Assembly: GCF_018860385.1 (NCBI RefSeq)
Contig: NZ_JAHKPH010000010.1
Location: 67,773-131,772 of the forward strand
Direction of reading: 5' to 3'
From: Reinekea forsetii
GTDB lineage: Bacteria > Pseudomonadota > Gammaproteobacteria > Pseudomonadales > Natronospirillaceae
DNA: 64,000 bases
A program made the position numbers and the translations under genes. Below, piece after piece: positions 19,496 through 29,928 of the stretch (position 1 is its first letter; each line of letters opens with the position of its first letter). The notes beneath the pieces are model-generated. The model made no database searches and was not told the DNA's origin. It saw nothing but the letters and a program-made list of their open reading frames with translations.

Positions 19496-19780
19496 TTAAT
19501 CGTCTTTAGGATCTTTAGGAGAAATAACTTCCCCTTCAATAACATCTCCACTTTTAAACTGTGATTGGTAGCGATGAAAATGAGAGGGTGTTTTGAACAG
19601 TGGTTTGCCGGTAATCGCTAATTTTATTTTATTGGCAATAGCGACAATAACGGCAAGCAACGCTAGGCCTATTACAACAATGAGACCAATCCATAATAAA
19701 GCTGCGACAACAACGAGTGAAATCACTAAAAAAATAGCTCGTTGCCAAGGTGGGCGTTGTTTAATTTGAATATGTAGCAA
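19496..19780 (-). CDS. Small membrane protein of unknown function
   Basis: The protein has 94 residues. A hydrophobic stretch at about 15-47 is long enough for two tight helices, followed by a basic segment (NKIKLAITGKP) and an acidic C-terminal tail with DVIEGEVI. The basic segment suggests that the tail is cytoplasmic. I do not recognise a characterised family. It lies between the MFS gene and dctB, with its own terminator. Confidence 0.7.
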   Translation of the reverse strand: MLHIQIKQRPPWQRAIFLVISLVVVAALLWIGLIVVIGLALLAVIVAIANKIKLAITGKPLFKTPSHFHRYQSQFKSGDVIEGEVISPKDPKDD

Positions 19781-19824
19781 AATAAGACCTATAAATACTT
19801 GATGTACTCAAATGATGCGTGCAA

Positions 19825-19856
19825 GGCTTGGGTATTTCAAGTGAATCTCCCAAGCC
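19825..19856. repeat. Inverted repeat downstream of the MFS gene
   Basis: Eight-base arms GGCTTGGG and CCCAAGCC flank a 16-base loop, 11 bases after the stop of the minus-strand MFS gene. There is no T run, so this is at best a weak terminator. Confidence 0.4.
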
Positions 19857-19866
19857 GAAAGTCACT

Positions 19867-21189
19867 TTATCCGTGTCTCTTGTGCAAAGCCTGATTTAAT
19901 GGGACTAATGCCAGCATTATGCCACCAATCACAAAATAGACGAGAATAAATAACAGGCCACTGTGTCGTCCAATGGCGTCGCTGATTGGTCCAAAGGTCA
20001 TACCGATAATAATGGCAAAGCGACCAAAGGTTCCCCACAGTCCAAACAATAAAGCAGAGTCTTTAGGCATGGCCAGTAACCCTACAACAGCGCGACTGGC
20101 AGATTGAGTAGCGCCCATTGCGCTGCCTGCAATAAAAGCCACAACAACGAAGAGGTTGTTGATTTCCATGCCAGTTAAGGTCACAAGTGGGTCTAGGAAG
20201 TAAATGCCCAAAATTCCAGCTATCCACCATCCTAGGCTTAGAAAAATGGTTTGCTTTGAGCCAATCTTGTCTTCGATAAAGCCAAACCCTACTGCGCCAA
20301 GCATGGAACTTACTTGCAAGGTTGCACCAATGAGTAATAGTGCGGTGCCGTTAATACCAATTTCTTCTTGAGCATAAATGCCAAAAAACTTTACAACAAC
20401 CGCTATTCCGGCGCTGTACATCATAAAAGCTAGGAAGAATTTAAACAGGACAGGGTAGTCTTTAATGATGTTTTTCATGTCTAAAATTCTAGCAACGGCG
20501 GCCCGAAACAAAACACTAAAATTAGCTTGTTCAAAGCCTGGCTTCGGAGTTGCTCTTTCTTTTACAAACAAAAAGGTAGGAAGAGCGCCAAGAAAGTAAA
20601 ACAGGGCGATAAAGACCATCGCCATTTGATTTTGACTTACAAAGAGATCGTAATCGGTGATTTTATCGGCCGTGATAAAACTCGCCATTAGCAGTAAGCT
20701 TAAAAGGCCGCCGACGTATCCAATCCCCCAGCCTATTCCGCTGACTTTTCCCATGTTCTTATCGGACGCTAATTCCGGTAAAAAGCTTGCAATGAATGAT
20801 TCAGAAAGCATCCAAGCGGTATTGCTCAATACTAATAAAGTTAAACCAAACCAAAGGCTGCCTGGACCCACAAAAAATAGCGCTGCCGTTGAAAAGATTG
20901 AAATAAAGGTACAAACCGCCAAATATTTTTTCTTTTTACCGCTGTAGTCGCACAATACCCCGACCAACGGCGCAAGAAATATAGCTAACGTGGTTGAAAT
21001 AGCGACGGCGAGTGACCAAAAGGTGTTTTTCATGTGGGCGAGTTCTGGCGGCACAATATAAGAGACAAAAAAGGCGCTGTAGATAAAGGTGACAACAACA
21101 GTGGTGTAACTGCTGTTGGCAAAGTCGTACATGGCCCAGCCAAATATTTCGCGTTTTTTAACGGGTTGAGTAGCAGCTTGGTTGTTCAT
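19867..21189 (-). CDS. MFS transporter, UMF1 / Atg22-like family
   Basis: The protein has 440 residues with about 12 membrane helices. The opening FGWAMYDFANSSYTTVVVTF is the hallmark of the UMF1 branch of the major facilitator superfamily, related to the yeast vacuolar effluxer Atg22. A second family segment is GKVSGIGWGIGYVGGLLSL. The yeast protein exports amino acids; substrates of bacterial members are mostly unknown. It is divergent from htpG across a 178-base spacer. Confidence 0.88.
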   Translation of the reverse strand: MNNQAATQPVKKREIFGWAMYDFANSSYTTVVVTFIYSAFFVSYIVPPELAHMKNTFWSLAVAISTTLAIFLAPLVGVLCDYSGKKKKYLAVCTFISIFSTAALFFVGPGSLWFGLTLLVLSNTAWMLSESFIASFLPELASDKNMGKVSGIGWGIGYVGGLLSLLLMASFITADKITDYDLFVSQNQMAMVFIALFYFLGALPTFLFVKERATPKPGFEQANFSVLFRAAVARILDMKNIIKDYPVLFKFFLAFMMYSAGIAVVVKFFGIYAQEEIGINGTALLLIGATLQVSSMLGAVGFGFIEDKIGSKQTIFLSLGWWIAGILGIYFLDPLVTLTGMEINNLFVVVAFIAGSAMGATQSASRAVVGLLAMPKDSALLFGLWGTFGRFAIIIGMTFGPISDAIGRHSGLLFILVYFVIGGIMLALVPLNQALHKRHG

Positions 21190-21297
21190 TCAATGCTTCC
21201 TAGCAAATAATTATTTTTTTAGAGGGTTGAGTGTGCCCGAATGGAGAAAAAAACAAAAGAAAATGGGCCTCAATTCCATTTAAAAAACAAATATACC

Positions 21298-21325
21298 CTT
21301 GAAATATTCGCTGAGAGCCCCAAAT
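21298..21325 (+). promoter_or_regulatory. Sigma-32 heat-shock promoter of htpG
   Basis: CTTGAAA is followed after 13 bases by CCCCAAAT, against the sigma-32 consensus CTTGAAA-N13/14-CCCCATNT (one mismatch). Transcription would start near 21332, about 36 bases before the htpG ATG. The fit to a classical heat-shock gene strengthens the call. Confidence 0.88.
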
Positions 21326-21367
21326 CTGGAGCCTAGTATAATGTTCAGTATTAATTAGGATGGAAAA

Positions 21368-23275
21368 ATGTCTGAAACAAATCAAGAATCGCTCAGCTTT
21401 CAAACAGAAGTAAAGCAATTGCTGCATCTCATGATTCACTCTCTTTACTCGAATAAGGAGATTTTTCTTAGAGAGCTGGTGTCCAACGCTTCGGATGCCT
21501 GCGATAAATTGCGCTTTCAAGCATTAAAAGATGACTCTTTATTAGCGGATGGAGCCGATTTTCGGGTTCGCATCAGCTCGGATAAAGAGGCCAATACCTT
21601 AACCATTGAAGATAATGGTATTGGTATGACTCGCGAAGATGTCATCAATAACCTAGGTACCATTGCTAAATCGGGTACGGCAGATTTCTTAAAAAATCTA
21701 TCGGGTGATGAAAAGAAAGATTCTCAGTTAATTGGCCAATTTGGAGTAGGTTTTTATTCTTCTTTCATTGTTGCCGATAAAGTCGATGTGTATTCCCGTA
21801 AAGCAGGCGTTTCTGCAGAAGAAGGTGTGCATTGGAGCAGTGAAGGAGAAGGCGAGTTTACTCTAGCCGATATCGAACTTCCTAGCCGTGGCACCAAGTT
21901 AGTCCTTCATTTAAAAGCCGATCAAACTGAATTTGCGGATTCGTGGCGCCTACGCAGCTTGGTTAAAAAATATTCGGACCACATTTCTGTACCGGTCCAA
22001 ATGTTGGAAGATAAGCCAGCCGATCAAGAAGATGATAAAACGGTAGAAGCGCCTCAGTGGGAAAATGTTAACAGTGCTCAAGCGTTGTGGACTCGTGCAC
22101 GAAGTGAAATAAAAGATGAAGAATATCAAGAGTTATATCATCATATTTCCAGCGATTACGGCGATGCAGTGACATGGAGCCATAACAAAGTAGAAGGTAA
22201 GCTAGATTACACAAGCTTGTTATATGTGCCTGAAAAAGCACCCTTTGATATGTGGAATCGTGAACGAGTTCGTGGTCTGAAGCTATATGTGAATCGCGTC
22301 TTTATTATGGACGATGTAGAGCAATTCTTACCGCTGTACTTGCGCTTTATTAAAGGTGTGGTTGACTCAAATGACCTACCGTTGAACGTTTCTCGAGAAA
22401 TTTTGCAAAGCGACAGTACTATTGAGTCCATTAAAACGGCCTTAGTAAAGCGCGTTCTAGATATGCTGGATAAGTTGGCTAAAAAACAGCCAGAGAAATA
22501 CCAGGCGTTTTGGGATGAGTTTGGCCAAGTATTAAAAGAAGGTCCGTCGGAAGACATGGCTAATAAAGAAAAAATAGCCAAGTTATTGCGTTTTGCAACC
22601 ACTCATACTGGAGAGAGTAAACAAGATCAATCTCTATCGGCTTATATTGAGCGCATGAAAGAAGGTCAAGAGAAAATCTACTATGTTTGCGCCGATAATC
22701 ACCAAACTGCGAAAAACAGTCCGCATTTAGAGGTTTTCCGCAAGAAGGGCATTGAAGTGTTGTTATTGTCTGATCGAATTGATGAGTGGTTAATGGGCTA
22801 CTTACAAGATTTTGATGGCAAGCAAATCGTCGATGTGGCTCGAGGCGGGTTGGATCTTGGTGATATTGAAACAGAAGAAGAGAAGAAAGCTCAGGAAAAG
22901 GCCAATGATGAGCACAAAGAACTCTTAGAGCGTATTAAAACTGAGTTTAAAGACGAAGTTGAAGATGTTCGCATGACGCATCGCTTAGTCGAAAGCCCAG
23001 CGTGTATTGTGGTTGGCGATAACGACATGGGTGCTCAAATGCGCCGTATTATGGAGGCAGCAGGCCAGCAGGTGCCAGATTCAAAGCCTATTCTGGAATT
23101 AAACCCTGAACACCCATTAGTAGTACGGTTAGAATCTGAACAAAACGAAGAGCGTTTTTCAGATTTAGCCAGTATTTTACTTGAGCAAGCCCGTTTAGCC
23201 GAAGGTACACAATTGAGTGACGCGGCTGGTTTTGTTTCAAGATTAAATAAACTATTGCTTGAGATGTCTGCATAG
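21368..23275 (+). CDS. htpG: Molecular chaperone HtpG (Hsp90)
   Basis: HtpG is the cytosolic bacterial Hsp90, an ATP-driven dimeric chaperone. It has 635 residues. The N-terminal GHKL ATPase domain contains [25 protein letters not shown] and [11 protein letters not shown]. The middle domain contains [13 protein letters not shown]. The C-terminal dimerisation domain ends the protein, and there is no eukaryotic MEEVD tail. ATG 21368 follows TTAGGATGG. Expression is probably from the sigma-32 promoter just upstream. Confidence 0.98.
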   Translation: MSETNQESLSFQTEVKQLLHLMIHSLYSNKEIFLRELVSNASDACDKLRFQALKDDSLLADGADFRVRISSDKEANTLTIEDNGIGMTREDVINNLGTIAKSGTADFLKNLSGDEKKDSQLIGQFGVGFYSSFIVADKVDVYSRKAGVSAEEGVHWSSEGEGEFTLADIELPSRGTKLVLHLKADQTEFADSWRLRSLVKKYSDHISVPVQMLEDKPADQEDDKTVEAPQWENVNSAQALWTRARSEIKDEEYQELYHHISSDYGDAVTWSHNKVEGKLDYTSLLYVPEKAPFDMWNRERVRGLKLYVNRVFIMDDVEQFLPLYLRFIKGVVDSNDLPLNVSREILQSDSTIESIKTALVKRVLDMLDKLAKKQPEKYQAFWDEFGQVLKEGPSEDMANKEKIAKLLRFATTHTGESKQDQSLSAYIERMKEGQEKIYYVCADNHQTAKNSPHLEVFRKKGIEVLLLSDRIDEWLMGYLQDFDGKQIVDVARGGLDLGDIETEEEKKAQEKANDEHKELLERIKTEFKDEVEDVRMTHRLVESPACIVVGDNDMGAQMRRIMEAAGQQVPDSKPILELNPEHPLVVRLESEQNEERFSDLASILLEQARLAEGTQLSDAAGFVSRLNKLLLEMSA

Positions 23276-23297
23276 ATTGTCTTTTCGCAAGCCTACT

Positions 23298-23337
23298 CAT
23301 GCCGCTATTGTTTCGTTACAATAGCGGCATGTTTTTT
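23298..23337 (+). terminator. Strong terminator after htpG, immediately before the yfaZ-like start
   Basis: A 14-base-pair stem (CATGCCGCTATTGT and its complement) with a six-base loop runs into T6. The T tract ends 13 bases before the ATG of the next gene, so the ribosome site of that gene lies directly against the terminator. Confidence 0.93.
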
Positions 23338-23349
23338 GGAGAAGTAACC

Positions 23350-23919
23350 ATGTTTTATAAAATTGCTACAGGCACCGCGGCTCTACTAATGGCCGGTTCG
23401 GCATTCGCTGGCGGCGCAATTGACTTCGGGCTATCAAATACTTCGGTACGTATTGAGCACGATGCAGCCATGGTAGGAACCGGTGCACACTTCACTGTGG
23501 GCGGTGTTTACAATGAAACAAACCAAAGTTCGGCTATTTTGGCGGGGTTTAACGCCGTAGATGCAACAATGGCCAACAAAGAAATGATTGGCGGAATTGG
23601 TTTTAAAGCGATGGGGCTAAGTAACACCGTTGCAGACTTCGCCGTTGGCCTAGGGGTGGGTGGTTTTGTTCGCTGGCAACCTGATTTTATGAATGGTTTA
23701 GGCTTTGAAGGACAGGCTTACTTTTCACCCAGTATTTTAAGCTTTGGTGATTTAACGTCGGCAAATGAGCTTGTGGCACGTGTGACTTACAAAGTTCTGC
23801 CTCAAGCAAGAGTGTTTTTAGGCTATCACGATTTACGCGGCGAATACGACATATCAGGAGAAGCCGAAACTGGACTGGTAGATTCAACGGTCCACCTTGG
23901 CTTCAGAATGACTTACTGA
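23350..23919 (+). CDS. YfaZ-like outer-membrane protein
   Basis: The protein has 189 residues with a clear signal peptide (MFYKIATGTAALLMAGSAFA, cleavage before GG) and a mature part of alternating polar/aromatic strands ending in MTY, as in small outer-membrane beta barrels. The pattern GGxIDFGLSNTSVRIEHD and the glycine-rich strands fit the YfaZ family, whose role is unknown. ATG 23350 has GGAGAAG upstream; an in-frame start at 23299 would lie in the terminator stem. It sits only 13 bases after the htpG terminator and overlaps the next gene by one base. Confidence 0.75.
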   Translation: MFYKIATGTAALLMAGSAFAGGAIDFGLSNTSVRIEHDAAMVGTGAHFTVGGVYNETNQSSAILAGFNAVDATMANKEMIGGIGFKAMGLSNTVADFAVGLGVGGFVRWQPDFMNGLGFEGQAYFSPSILSFGDLTSANELVARVTYKVLPQARVFLGYHDLRGEYDISGEAETGLVDSTVHLGFRMTY

Positions 23920-24392
23920 TGCTCAGTGCAACGGCTTCTACAAACTTGCTTCAAAAGCACCTTAAGGTGCTGCTGAAGCAATGGCATGAAACAACAGAGG
24001 CTGACGTAAAAAGCACCTTAGAGTTAGCCTTCGTTTTAATGCTAAATAGGGCGCTTGCACAGTTATTGGAAGAGGAAAAGTCGTATCTAAATCCAAGTGT
24101 AGAAATAGAGTTTTCGGATTTTACATCTTTCGTAAAAAACGTCACTTCCATGGCTAGTTTATCGCCATTGCAAGCTGAGTTAAGCAGTGCAATGCAAGAC
24201 TCCAATCATTGGATAAACAGTTGGTATAAGGCATGGAAACTCTTGGCTTATAACGCTCAAAGTGCGCGAGCGAATATTCCAGCCATGATCGTAAAAGAGT
24301 CGCATGGACAGTTGTTACTAGATTTAGATGGCTGGTTTGAACAATTCAATGGGTTGGTAGAAAGCTTACGAATCCAAAACGAATATTGCTAA
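23919..24392 (+). CDS. Conserved-looking cytosolic protein of unknown function
   Basis: The protein has 157 residues, mostly predicted helical, with no signal peptide or membrane helix. The N-terminal half is rich in Leu and Glu (QLLEEEKSYL); the C-terminal half has aromatic residues (NHWINSWYKAWKLLAY). Its start overlaps the stop of the YfaZ-like gene by one base (TGATG), suggesting coupled translation. I do not recognise the family. Length and helical layout recall small Pseudomonas DUF proteins, but that is not established. Confidence 0.65.
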   Translation: MLSATASTNLLQKHLKVLLKQWHETTEADVKSTLELAFVLMLNRALAQLLEEEKSYLNPSVEIEFSDFTSFVKNVTSMASLSPLQAELSSAMQDSNHWINSWYKAWKLLAYNAQSARANIPAMIVKESHGQLLLDLDGWFEQFNGLVESLRIQNEYC

Positions 24393-24402
24393 ATATAAAG
24401 TA

Positions 24403-24639
24403 GTGGATATGGAAAAAGTTTGGGAAATAGCGCAGTTAGCTGATGGTTCTTACGTATTACGTAGCTCAGATGAAGACAGTGCGCCGTTGGTGAAAATTCA
24501 ATTTTCAGCCGACGCAAAAGAAAATTTAGGAGAGCTAATTCACGATGTGGCCAAGGCAATGATTGGGGCTGGTGTAGAGATGGCAACTGGCTCTTTTGAA
24601 GCCGAAGAAGTAGAAGAAGAGCGGCACATTATCCATTAA
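24403..24639 (+). CDS. Small acidic protein of unknown function
   Basis: The protein has 76-78 residues, acidic, with a predicted beta strand start (WEIAQLADGSYVLRSSD), a helix (ENLGELIHDVAKAMIGAG) and a Glu-rich tail (FEAEEVEEERHIIH). GTG at 24403 or ATG at 24409 can serve as the start; ATG is more likely. It follows the 157-residue gene by 10 bases and ends the htpG-side cluster, convergent with the lytic transglycosylase gene. Function unknown. Confidence 0.65.
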   Translation: MDMEKVWEIAQLADGSYVLRSSDEDSAPLVKIQFSADAKENLGELIHDVAKAMIGAGVEMATGSFEAEEVEEERHIIH

Positions 24640-24655
24640 GATTTACAGTGCCGCT
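24620..24655. repeat. Inverted repeat across the convergent gene ends
   Basis: Eight-base arms AGCGGCAC and GTGCCGCT with a 20-base loop span the stop of the small acidic protein gene and the last bases of the transglycosylase gene. It could form a weak shared terminator, but no T tract is present on either side. Confidence 0.35.
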
Positions 24656-25262
24656 ATCGCGTCGCTAGTTTTTGATACTGATCATAGTATCCCACCACTT
24701 TCGCAACGTAATTTTGAGTTTCTGGGAAGGGCGGAATACCGTTATACCGTCTGACTGCGCCTTCTCCTGCGTTGTAGGCCGCTAAAGCCAGTCGAGTATT
24801 GTTATACTTTCGAAGCAAGTAGCGAAGGTGCTTCGTTCCAGCATAGATATTTTCTTTTGGGTCATAGATATTTTTAACATTGTAAATCGCAGCGGTAGAG
24901 GGCATTAATTGCATTAACCCAATAGCCCCTTTGTGAGATTTAGCCTGAATGTTAAAAGCCGATTCTTGTTTGATGACCGCCTTAATAAGCTCTGAGTCTA
25001 TACCGTATAAGTAGGCTGCATTGTTTATGTGCTTTTCAATAAGAGCTCTATTTTTTTCGTTATCTTGATAGCGTAATGCGGTACCCGCTGTATTCGCATT
25101 CAACCGGTTATTTTCAAGTTCGTAGCCTTTTAGATTTATCGGGCGATCGGTCACTATGCGTTCGCCAGTGGGCGATATATAAATGAATAAATTATTGGCA
25201 AATAAGCTAGGAGCCGCAAGAGCAACGGCTAATGCGATACTAAATTCAAATATCTTCTTCAA
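24654..25262 (-). CDS. Periplasmic lytic transglycosylase (SLT domain)
   Basis: The protein has 202 residues and would cleave peptidoglycan in the periplasm. A signal peptide (KKIFEFSIALAVALAAPSL, then FA) is followed by a short DUF4124-like segment (YISPTGERIVTD) and an SLT domain with catalytic Glu in IKQESAFN, then GAIGLMQLMPST, LALAAYNAGEGAV and TQNYVAKV. The signal peptide can only start at a TTG (25262); GGGAG lies about 11 bases upstream. That start lies inside the end of roxA (17-base overlap), so translation may be coupled to it. Confidence 0.87.
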   Translation of the reverse strand: MKKIFEFSIALAVALAAPSLFANNLFIYISPTGERIVTDRPINLKGYELENNRLNANTAGTALRYQDNEKNRALIEKHINNAAYLYGIDSELIKAVIKQESAFNIQAKSHKGAIGLMQLMPSTAAIYNVKNIYDPKENIYAGTKHLRYLLRKYNNTRLALAAYNAGEGAVRRYNGIPPFPETQNYVAKVVGYYDQYQKLATR

Positions 25263-26379
25263 AGTAAAAAGCTCCCAAATTAACGAGAGCGCAAAAAACA
25301 CTCGGTAAATGCTTATCTTTGTTGGCCAATACTGTGCTGTATTCAAATGCTTGGCTGCTATCAATTATTTGACTCACCAGTGCAGGGCAAGGTTCAAGCT
25401 CATTGCCATCGACCAGTAAGCGGTTTTCGTAGTATGCAAAACGGCTGGCTGAGTTTTTTATGAGCGCATGTGATTGCCAGTGCTCCATAAATCGATCAAA
25501 ACTCCAATCACCGCTGTTTACCGCCGTATCATCGTATTTAGGTTCGGTCATGTATTGACCGAGCCAGTTTGAGATCAGTGATTTATCGTCACTGATTCCT
25601 CTAATAATTGATTGGATTCTTTGTATATCCGTTTCTTTAATTTCACTCGAGGCACTTTGTCTGTTCTCGATTCCAGCATCACTGTAACGTTGAAAATCAT
25701 TTAGGTGGTCGGATAAAAAATGGCCAAAATCTATCATGACTTCGGCTTTTGAAGGCGCTCTGAATCCGACAGAGTAAGTAATACTGTTCTCTACCGATGT
25801 GCCCCAATGTGCCAGGGCTGGCGGTAGATAAAGCATATCGCCTGGCTCTAATACCCAAGACTCCTGTTCTTCAAATGTAGATAGAACTTTCACAGGTAAG
25901 TTTTCAATTAATTCACTTTCATCGTTACACAATTGTCCGATCTTCCATTCACGTCGGCCTTCACCTTGAATTAGAAAGACATCGTATTGATCAAAGTGAG
26001 GTCCAACACCACCACCTTTCGTTGCAAAGCTCACCATAATGTCGTCAATACGCCATGAAGGTAAAAAAGAAAAAGCGTTGCGCAGTGACTCCAAATCATC
26101 ATCCCAGTGATCTACCGCTTGAACCAACAGCGTCCAGTCTTCTTCTCCTAAATTGGACCATATATCATCATCAAAAGGACCATTTTTCAGTGACCACTTT
26201 TCACTGGTACGATCCAAGCTGATGATTCGAGACTCAACCTTAGGCTCTGTCGCTAAACCTGCTAAATCATCACCCGTCAATAAAGCTTCGGCTTCTGGTA
26301 GCGCCCCACGTATAAGCACAGGGCACTGTTGCCAATAGTTTTTTAGAAAGTCGTCAATATCGAAATTTTGCAATGTCAC
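25246..26379 (-). CDS. roxA: Ribosomal oxygenase RoxA (L16 arginine 3-hydroxylase)
   Basis: RoxA (YcfD) is an Fe(II)/2-oxoglutarate dioxygenase of the JmjC/cupin type that hydroxylates an arginine of ribosomal protein L16. It has 377 residues. The iron ligands fit His128 and Asp130 in VGPHFDQYD and His191 in LAHWGTSVE, near the E. coli positions. The C-terminal winged-helix region is present (SLISNWLGQYMTEPK). It lies downstream of mnmA-hflD-purB on the same strand, as in E. coli where roxA lies close to that group. Confidence 0.93.
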   Translation of the reverse strand: MTLQNFDIDDFLKNYWQQCPVLIRGALPEAEALLTGDDLAGLATEPKVESRIISLDRTSEKWSLKNGPFDDDIWSNLGEEDWTLLVQAVDHWDDDLESLRNAFSFLPSWRIDDIMVSFATKGGGVGPHFDQYDVFLIQGEGRREWKIGQLCNDESELIENLPVKVLSTFEEQESWVLEPGDMLYLPPALAHWGTSVENSITYSVGFRAPSKAEVMIDFGHFLSDHLNDFQRYSDAGIENRQSASSEIKETDIQRIQSIIRGISDDKSLISNWLGQYMTEPKYDDTAVNSGDWSFDRFMEHWQSHALIKNSASRFAYYENRLLVDGNELEPCPALVSQIIDSSQAFEYSTVLANKDKHLPSVFCALVNLGAFYFEEDI

Positions 26380-26460
26380 GATGAATGCCTATTGAATAGA
26401 GTAAGTTAATATTAGCAGTCTTTGAGTACTTGTGCGGATAGTGCGAAAAGAAGTGAATTA

Positions 26461-26492
26461 CCTCTGCGCTCGGCTAAATGCCTGCGCAGAGG
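26461..26492 (-). terminator. Possible terminator after purB
   Basis: Nine-base arms CCTCTGCGC and GCGCAGAGG flank a 14-base loop just past the purB stop in the minus direction, followed by TAATTC. The T content is low, so efficiency is doubtful. The 11-mer CGGCTAAATGC occurs in its loop and again 27 bases away at the end of purB. Confidence 0.45.
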
Positions 26493-26500
26493 TTGAGCGG

Positions 26501-27871
<1,371 letters not shown>

Positions 27872-27936
27872 TTAGTTTGCCTTGCGAAGGTAAATGTAGA
27901 CTTTTAAAGCGCGGCGATTATACCGAAAATTATGAA

Positions 27937-28563
27937 TTAGGCCAGTTGAGAAAGGGTGTTTACAGCACGTTGTAATCTTGTTCGGCTGGTTAAGAAATGC
28001 CATCTTCGCCCGCCTGAGTGCCGCCATAAAAGTGCGCATCGAACGCCATAAAGCAATATGGTACGCACTTGGTCCGCTACTTTAGAGTCTCTTAGGTGGT
28101 TTGGATTGCCAGTAACACGGATACGAAAATTCAACTTACTCACACTGTTTTGGTAGCAAGAGGCCGTCGATGCAAGAATAGACTCATGCAAATAATCATT
28201 AAAGTAAGCTTGCTGGTCTACCGCTCTGTCTAAACCATTGGCTAATTCAGACATAAGGTCTTTACGTTTAGAGAGCTTTCCTTGAACGGTCACAATAGAC
28301 ATGGCGTATTGAAGTACTTCTTTGTTAATGCCTTGGCCGTTTTTAGACAGAGCATTGTTCAATTGCTCAGACCCATTTTGAAATAGGGCATAGTCAGGAA
28401 ACAGTTCTTCATAAGAGCCTGGGTTTAAAGTCAAAATTGTTTTAACGGCATGTTCGAGAAGGTCTTTATTGATTTGACCGTCTTTTGCGATTTTGTCGAC
28501 TAAATAAGCGGCTTGAAAGACACCTGACAATGCAAGCGCTTGGTGTTTGTCGTTTGTAGACAT
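27937..28563 (-). CDS. hflD: HflD homologue
   Basis: HflD is a peripheral inner-membrane protein that in E. coli affects lambda CII stability; its wider role is unclear. The protein has 208 residues and is helical. Typical stretches are ALSGVFQAAYLVDKIAKDG, LNPGSYEELFPDY and the C-terminal ILLYGVRCALLWRHSGG. Position between mnmA and purB supports the call. GAGGA lies about 11 bases before ATG 28563. Confidence 0.93.
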   Translation of the reverse strand: MSTNDKHQALALSGVFQAAYLVDKIAKDGQINKDLLEHAVKTILTLNPGSYEELFPDYALFQNGSEQLNNALSKNGQGINKEVLQYAMSIVTVQGKLSKRKDLMSELANGLDRAVDQQAYFNDYLHESILASTASCYQNSVSKLNFRIRVTGNPNHLRDSKVADQVRTILLYGVRCALLWRHSGGRRWHFLTSRTRLQRAVNTLSQLA

Positions 28564-28617
28564 CTAATTAACAATCCTCAGTTTTTATTTTACAGCGATG
28601 AGCAACGATAAATGACA

Positions 28618-29712
28618 TTACTTCCAGGTGGTTTCTATAACACCGCCACCCAAGCATACTTCGCCGTCGTAAAAAACGGCCGATTGACCCGCTGTAATCG
28701 CTCTTTGCGGTACTTCAAAGTCGACTTGAAATTGACCATTTTCTAACTTAGTCAGAGTACAGGTCTGATCGGGTTGTCTGTAGCGATGTTTACAAAAAAC
28801 AGTTATAGGCAATTCAGGTTCTTTTTCGTCTACCCAGTAGATATTAGAAAGGCTTAAATGGTTAGTAAAGAGGCTTTCATTGTCAGTTCCTTGAACAACA
28901 ATGAGGCGGTTATTCTCTAAATCTTTGGCGCTGACAAACCAAGGCGCTTCGCCGTATTTTGTACCGCCGATGCCTAAGCCTTGTCTCTGACCAATGGTGT
29001 AGTACATAAGCCCTTGGTGCTGCCCAATAACATCGCCCGACTCAGTTTGAATGTCACCAGGTTGTGCCGGAATATATTGTTTCAAAAAATCACTGAATCG
29101 GCGCTCACCAATGAAGCATATCCCGGTGCTGTCTTTCTTTTTTGCAGTCGCCAATTGATATTTCTCTGCGATGGCTCTGACCGCAGGTTTTTCGAGCTCA
29201 CCAACCGGGAACAGCGTTTTCTCTAGTTGGGAATGGCCGACGGCATGGAGAAAATACGATTGATCTTTGTTGTTGTCTAGACCTCGTAAAAGCTGTGCTC
29301 TACCGTCTACCGTGTGGGTTCTTGTATAGTGCCCAGTTGCAATTTTATCTGCGCCCAACGCCATCGCGTAGTCTAAGAACGCTTTAAATTTAATTTCACG
29401 ATTGCACAGGATATCGGGGTTCGGAGTTCGGCCCGCTTTGTACTCTTCTAGAAAGTGTTCAAAAACATTATCCCAATATTCGGAAGCGAAGTTTGCCGTA
29501 TGCAAGTGAATGCCGAGTTTATCCGATACTGCTTGGGCATCGGCTAAGTCTTCTTTAGCCGTACAATACTCGGTGCCATCGTCTTCATCCCAGTTTTTCA
29601 TGAATAAACCTTCCACTTGATAACCAGCTTCCAGCAATAGTGCCGCAGTAACGGACGAGTCGACTCCGCCAGACATACCGACAATAACTTTGGTGGATGC
29701 GTTTAAGCTCAT
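28618..29712 (-). CDS. mnmA: tRNA-specific 2-thiouridylase MnmA
   Basis: MnmA adenylates U34 of tRNA Lys, Glu and Gln and inserts sulfur received from TusE. It has 364 residues from ATG 29712. The PP-loop is [15 protein letters not shown]. The two catalytic cysteines are Cys103 in [11 protein letters not shown] and Cys199 in [12 protein letters not shown], and the C-terminal domain ends CLGGGVI. I chose this ATG over one 72 bases upstream because it gives family length and has GGAG nine bases before it. The TusBCDE sulfur relay is encoded about 19 kb away. Confidence 0.97.
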   Translation of the reverse strand: MSLNASTKVIVGMSGGVDSSVTAALLLEAGYQVEGLFMKNWDEDDGTEYCTAKEDLADAQAVSDKLGIHLHTANFASEYWDNVFEHFLEEYKAGRTPNPDILCNREIKFKAFLDYAMALGADKIATGHYTRTHTVDGRAQLLRGLDNNKDQSYFLHAVGHSQLEKTLFPVGELEKPAVRAIAEKYQLATAKKKDSTGICFIGERRFSDFLKQYIPAQPGDIQTESGDVIGQHQGLMYYTIGQRQGLGIGGTKYGEAPWFVSAKDLENNRLIVVQGTDNESLFTNHLSLSNIYWVDEKEPELPITVFCKHRYRQPDQTCTLTKLENGQFQVDFEVPQRAITAGQSAVFYDGEVCLGGGVIETTWK

Positions 29713-29857
29713 ACAATAAGGCTCCAAGTGAGATGAAATATAGGATTGAGTTGGGTTAAATGGGTCTAGAACGTCAGACTTCAAGCGATTTTATCACAGC
29801 ATTCACAAGTCTTTTGCAATTGATGAGTGAATATTTGAATTTAACTCCTTTAAACTA

Positions 29858-29870
29858 GTGTTCAGAACAC
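29858..29870. promoter_or_regulatory. Palindrome upstream of fabV
   Basis: GTGTTC-A-GAACAC is a 13-base perfect palindrome about 60 bases before the fabV ATG, in the divergent mnmA-fabV spacer. It looks like a repressor operator. Its half-site resembles those of TetR-family fatty-acid regulators such as DesT/FabR in general form only; no regulator gene is adjacent. Confidence 0.45.
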
Positions 29871-29928
29871 AGTAAACTCATTTCTTAAGCATTAAGAAAT
29901 ATTGACCCATAGAAAACAGGATTTCCAT

